From: Chromera velia
Taxonomy: Eukaryota > Sar > Chromeraceae
Assembly: GCA_018398765.1 (NCBI GenBank)
Contig: JAHBMJ010002689.1
Coordinates: 5,154 to 16,491, forward strand
Direction of reading: 5' to 3'
Length of the DNA: 11,338 bases
Of this stretch, positions 7,505-11,338 are shown piece by piece (the first letter of the stretch is position 1; every line of letters begins with the position of its first letter). The position numbers were made by a program, and so were the translations under genes. Below the pieces are notes generated by a model. The model saw only the letters and a program-made list of their open reading frames with translations. It was not told the DNA's origin and made no database searches.

Positions 7505-7660
7505 TGGGGAAGGAGATAAAGTCGGCGTGCGACTGGAGCCTCAGGGAGAGACGGGTCCAGTGTGCGGATGGAGATGGAGATGGAGTCAGCGTATGAATGG
7601 AGAAGGAGACGGAGTCAGTGTGCAACTAGAGGGAGACGGAAAGGGTGGCAGTGTGTGGAT
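7505..7660. repeat. 29-bp minisatellite, block A (degenerate)
   Basis: Diverged copies of the repeat whose unit contains GGAGTCAGYGTG followed by GGATGGAGA-like purine-rich sequence. About five units are recognisable. The block is more worn than blocks B and C and ends in the junction sequence GGTGGCAGTGTG. Confidence 0.7.
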
Positions 7661-7664
7661 AGAT

Positions 7665-7797
7665 GTGGGAGTGTATGTGAGTGAGTGAGTGAGTGAGTGA
7701 GTAAGTGAGTGAGTGAGTGAGTGAGTGAGTGAGTGAGTCGGTGAGTGAGTGTGTATATGTGTGTGTATCTATATGTATATATGTGTGTGTATATGTG

Positions 7798-7840
<43 letters not shown>

Positions 7841-7940
7841 GTGTGTATATATGTGTATGTGTATGTGTGTGTGTGTGTATATATGTGTGTGTATGTGAGT
7901 ACGTGTGTACATGTGTATGTGTGTGTGTATGCGAGGTGTG
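7665..7940. repeat. Microsatellite A: (GTGA)n then (TG)n/(TATG)n
   Basis: GTGA tetranucleotides at about 7675..7750 pass into TG, TATG and TATATG mixtures up to 7940. Overlapping Cys/Val/Tyr-rich and His/Thr-rich open frames on both strands are by-products of the repeat. Confidence 0.95.
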
Positions 7941-7949
7941 TTGATGTAT

Positions 7950-8340
7950 GGAGTCGGTGCTAGAGTCGGCGTGCGGATGGAGAGGGAGATGGAGTCGGTG
8001 TGCAGGTGGAGAGGGAGATGGAGCTGGTGTGCAAATGAAGGGAGGAAGGAGTCGGCGTGCGTCGGCATGCAGATGGGGAGAGAGGTGGAGTCAGCGCGTG
8101 GATGGAAAGGGATCGAGGTGGAGTCGGCGTGCAGATGGAGACAGAGATGGAGTTGACGTGCTGAATCGCCGCTGATGGAGAAGGAGGTGGAGTCGGCGTG
8201 CAGATAGAGACAGAGATAGAGTCAGCATACTGATGGAAGGGGAGGTGGAGTCGGCGTGCAGATGGAGACAGAGATGGAGTCGGCGTGCTGATGGAGAGGG
8301 AGGTGGAGTCGGTGTGCGGATGGAGATGGAGATGGTGGCA
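7950..8340. repeat. 29-bp minisatellite, block B
   Basis: About 13 units of the 29-bp family (GAGTCGGCGTGCAGATGG core followed by AGA/GGGAG purine tract). Some units carry insertions, for example near 8061 and 8165. The block ends with the same GGTGGCAGTG junction as block A. Confidence 0.85.
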
Positions 8341-8466
8341 GTGCGGATGGATGTGGGAGTGTATGTGGGAGTATGTGAGTGTGTGTACGTATGTATGTCA
8401 GTATGTGTGTATGTATGAGTATGTGAGTGCATATATGTACGCGTGTATGCGTGTATGCGTGCGTGT
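8341..8466. repeat. Microsatellite B: TG/TATG/GTGA mixture
   Basis: Imperfect TG-rich simple repeat with GTATGTGAGTG-like words. Its first 30 bases, GGATGGATGTGGGAGTGTAT onward, match the start of microsatellite A (7655..7680). Confidence 0.85.
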
Positions 8467-9590
8467 GGAATCGTGGAGTCGGTGTGCAGATGGAAACGGA
8501 GATGGAGTTGGCGCGTGGATGGGGAGGGAGATGGAGTCGGTGAGCAGATGAAGAGGGAGATGGAGTCGGTGAGCAGATGAAGAGGAAAATGGAGTCGGCG
8601 TGCAGATGGAGAGAGAGAAAGAGTCGGCGGGCAGATGGAGACGGAGATGGAGTCAGCATGCAGATGGAGATGGAGATGGAGTCGGCACGCGGATAGAGAA
8701 GGAGAGGGAGTCGGCGCACTGATGGAAAGGGAAATGGAGTCGGCGTGCAGATGGAGAGGGAGATGGTCCAGGAGTCGGCGTGCAGATGGAGAGAGAGACG
8801 GAGTCGGCGTGCAGAGGGAGAGAGAGATAGGGTCAGCATGCAGATGGAGAGGGAGATGGAGTTAGTGCACGGATGGAGAGGGAGATGGAGTCGGCGCGCA
8901 GATGGAGAGGGAGATGGAGTCGGCGTGTAGATGGAAACAGAGATAGAGTTAGCGTGCAGATGGAGAGGGAGATAGAGTCGGCGTGCAGATGGAGAGAGAG
9001 ATAGAGTCGACGTGCAGATGGAAAGAGAGATAAAGTCGATGTGCAGATGGAGAGAGAGATAGAGTTGGCGTGTAGATGGAGAGGGAGGTCACCGTGGAGT
9101 CGGCGTGTGGATGGAGAGGGAGATGGAGCTGGTATGTAGGTGAAAAGGGAGATAGAGCTGGCATGCAAATGAAGAGAAGAAGGAGTCGGCGTGCAGATGG
9201 GGAGGGGGATCGAGCCGGCACACGGATGGAAAGGGAGATAGAGTCGGCGTGCAGATGGAGAGAAAGATAGAGTCGGCGTTCAGATGGAGAGGGAGATGGA
9301 GTCAGCGCGCGGATGGGGAGGGAGATGGAGTTGACGTGCAGATAGAGAAGGAGATGGAGTCGGCGCGCGGATGGAGAGGGAGATGGAGTCGGTGTGCGGA
9401 TAGAGAGGGAGATGGAGTCGGCGTGTGGATGGAGAAAGAGATGGAGTCGGTGTACAGATGGAGAGAGAGATAGAGTCGGCATGCAGATGGAGAGAGAGAT
9501 GGAGTCGGTGTGCAGATGGGGAGGGAGATGGTCCCAGGAGTTGGCGTACGTGCGGATAGAGAGGGGGCTCGGCTCTGAGTCGGCATGGAT
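8467..9590. repeat. 29-bp minisatellite, block C (main array)
   Basis: About 38 head-to-tail units with an exact 29-bp spacing where measured (for instance the T of GAGTC at 8891, 8920, 8949, 8978, 9007, 9036, 9065). The unit begins GAGTCGGCGTGC and ends AGAGGGAGATG. It is about 79% purine on the plus strand. Most variation is CG/CA/TG exchange in the GTCGGCGTGC part, as expected for decay of CpG sites. Three short interruptions contain GGTCC or GGTCACC (near 8765, 9088, 9530). Long open frames on both strands across this block come from the absence of stop codons in the unit, not from a recognised gene. Confidence 0.92.
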
Positions 9591-9757
9591 GTGTATATGT
9601 GTATATATATATATGTATATGTGTATGTGTAGGTGAATGAGTGAGTATGTGTCTGTATGAGCGAGTGTGTATGTGTGTGTGTGTAAAAGTGTGTGTGCGT
9701 GTGACCGTGTATGGGTGAGTGGGTATGTGTGCGTGTATGAGTGCGATTATGGTTGTG

Positions 9758-9812
<55 letters not shown>

Positions 9813-9898
9813 GTGTATGGAAGTGTGTGTGTGTGTGTATGTGTGTGTGTGTGTGTGTGTATGTGTGTGTGTATGTGGAAGTATATGTGCATGTACAT
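9591..9898. repeat. Microsatellite C: TG/TATG simple repeat
   Basis: TATATG, GTATG and a long pure TG run (about 9760..9800), with a second TG run near 9841..9860. It terminates the satellite field. Open frames in it are artefacts. Confidence 0.95.
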
Positions 9899-10369
9899 AG
9901 TTTTTAGGCATGGCTATCTCAATGAAATTCCCAGGGGATAGAAACCACTGGAGCAGTACAGACTTGCCTATGCAAAGAACTGACTGTACTGATAATTGAA
10001 ACTTTTATACTGGAAAGTGACTTTGAAAAATTTAGTTTTTAAAACATTAAAATAGATAGTTTAACCTTTAAACTAATTGATTTTCATAATTTATTTAAGA
10101 CTATTTAAGCTTAGTAAGATGTTTAAAAAATAAAATAAAAAAATGTATATTGAGACTATTATAGAGTATATATTTTTTCAAAACCATAAATTGTCTGGTA
10201 CCCTAGTCTGGTACCTATCATCGTAAATTAACGCTAAGACAAAAACACAATAAGAAATGCATCTGAATGGCTTTGAATCGATCCGATTGAAGCATTTCTT
10301 TTCATGATCATAACTGTTTTGTTTTCAATTCATATGAGGCACTGCTCAACGGTGGGCATGTCAGGGGCA
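9899..10369. other. AT-rich spacer
   Basis: I see no gene. The part at 9980..10190 is strongly AT-rich. GTCTGGTACC occurs twice, at about 10194 and 10208, as a short direct repeat. The spacer ends at the G tract. Confidence 0.6.
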
Positions 10370-10389
10370 GGGGGGGGGGGGGGGGGGGG
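10370..10389. repeat. G20 homopolymer followed by CATC
   Basis: A run of 20 G directly followed by CATC, as at the two other G tracts (2975..2989 and 6913..6925). No matching C tract is found downstream within the window. The length may be unreliable in assembly. Confidence 0.85.
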
Positions 10390-10541
10390 CATCTCGGTAT
10401 ATATCAAACATGCACACCCGTAAACGCCACCTACAGAAATATGTGCACACAAACAGAAAGTCAGTCGAATCGCTAGAATACACATAAAAGCATGCATGCA
10501 AACATAACTTGTATCTTTAATTTGCATCAGAATGATACATA

Positions 10542-11286
10542 AAAGCAGGAAGACCAAAATTGGAAAAGTAATCGGACGGGTAGGAAGGCCGAAATCGGGA
10601 AGGCAATCAAGCGGGTAGGAAGGCTTAAATTGGAAGGCAGTCAAGCCGCCAAGAAGACCGAAATTGGAAGGCAGGCATGTGGACAGAAAGAACGAACTCT
10701 GGGAGGTAGTCAGACATACAAGAAGGCCAAACTTGGGAAGACAGTCGGGCCAGCAGGAAAAACAAAATTGGGAAGGCCATCGGGCAAGTAGGATAACCGA
10801 AATTAGGAAGCATTAGGAAGAAACTTGGGCAGGAAAGAAAGCCGAAATAGGGAAGGCAATCAGGCAGGCAGGAAAGCCGAAATTGGGAAGGCAACCGGAC
10901 AAGCAGGAAGGCTGAAATTACGAAGTCAGTCAGGCAGATAGAAAGGCCAAAATTTGGAAAGCATTGAGGCAGACAGAAAAACCGAAATTTGGAGGGCGGT
11001 CAGGCAGGCAAGAAGGCCGAAATCGGAAAGCAGTCAGCATAGCAGGAATGCAAAACTCTGGAAGGCAGTCAGGCAGGCAAGAAGGCCGAAATTGGGAAGG
11101 CAATCGGGCAGGTAGGAAGACTAAAATTGGGAGTGCGGCGAAGGCCGAAATTAGGAAGGCAATCGGACGGGCGGAAAAACTAAAATTGGAAAGGCATTTA
11201 GCCAGACAGAAAGACCAAAAGCTAGAAGGCAGTCAAGCAGGCAAGAAGGGCAAAATTTTGGAGACAGTCAGGCCGGTAGAAAAAAA
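10542..11286. repeat. 35-bp minisatellite (about 21 units)
   Basis: Tandem copies with a core GCCGAAATTGGGAAGGC followed by AATCGGGCAGGCAGGAAG. Spacing is 35 bp where measured (10876, 10911, 10946, 10981, 11016), with occasional one-base and larger losses (near 11050 and 11140). The units are diverged from each other and unrelated in sequence to the 29-bp family, though also purine-rich. The minus-strand open frames at 10330..10644 and 10625..10894 are repeat by-products. Confidence 0.92.
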
Positions 11287-11320
11287 CACAGGCTCGGTAC
11301 GTATGGGCGCTGCTCCCTTT

Positions 11321-11338
11321 CGCAGTCTGAAGACTGCG
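11321..11338. repeat. Perfect palindrome at the window end
   Basis: CGCAGTCT, a 2-bp centre GA, then AGACTGCG, ending exactly at the last base. It could be a natural hairpin or an end artefact of the sequence assembly. Confidence 0.6.

Noticed and set aside
8467-9590. CRISPR array (29-bp repeats)
   Set aside because: The units abut head to tail with no spacers, and the context is eukaryotic.
8222-9898. Long Ser/Pro/His/Leu-rich and Arg/Trp-rich open frames
   Set aside because: They follow from the stop-free 29-bp unit and microsatellites and have no domain; kept as a finding, not as genes.
10330-10894. Minus-strand Leu/Pro/Phe-rich ORFs of 104 and 89 codons
   Set aside because: They are translations of the 35-bp repeat and of the G tract.

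Overview
The window is nuclear eukaryotic DNA. It has spliced genes with GT-AG introns, many microsatellites, two minisatellite families and long AT-rich spacers, and no operon-like layout. The best-recognised gene, on the minus strand at 1..1349, encodes a ribosome-binding factor A (RbfA) protein. Its N-terminus is a hydrophobic signal peptide followed by a basic transit-peptide-like stretch starting with Phe. That bipartite leader is typical of plastid import in algae with complex red plastids (chromerids, stramenopiles and relatives). A chromerid-like or stramenopile-like alga is my inference; the sequence does not fix the species.

Layout. Positions 1..1349 (minus): rbfA-like gene with exon 1 at 892..1349, a 710-bp intron, and exon 2 at 1..181 running off the window through a CA/CG microsatellite. 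Positions 1350..2452: upstream spacer with short direct and inverted repeats and an AT-rich segment. Positions 2453..2927 (plus): decayed coding relic of unknown family. Positions 2968..3121: compact GC-rich element bounded by inverted GACACCA-G(n) ends. Positions 3587..6183 (plus): multi-exon gene or, more likely, pseudogene of unknown function ending in a well-preserved chromodomain; its second half has seven in-frame stops, each one C-to-T change away from Gln or Arg codons. Positions 6259..6318: GA microsatellite. Positions 6319..7490: AT-rich spacer holding a second G-tract/C-tract inverted pair.

Positions 7505..9898 are a satellite field: three blocks of a 29-bp purine-rich repeat, each followed by a TG/TATG/GTGA microsatellite, with a shared junction sequence after the first two blocks. 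Positions 9900..10540 are AT-rich spacer with a third, 20-base G tract. Positions 10542..11286 are an unrelated 35-bp minisatellite of about 21 units. The window ends in a perfect 18-bp palindrome.

Functionally, the rbfA-like gene would serve plastid 30S ribosome maturation. The chromodomain locus would, if expressed, bind methylated histone tails. Nothing shows that the two are linked. The rest is repeat and relic DNA. I found no rRNA, tRNA or CRISPR array and no reverse transcriptase or integrase.
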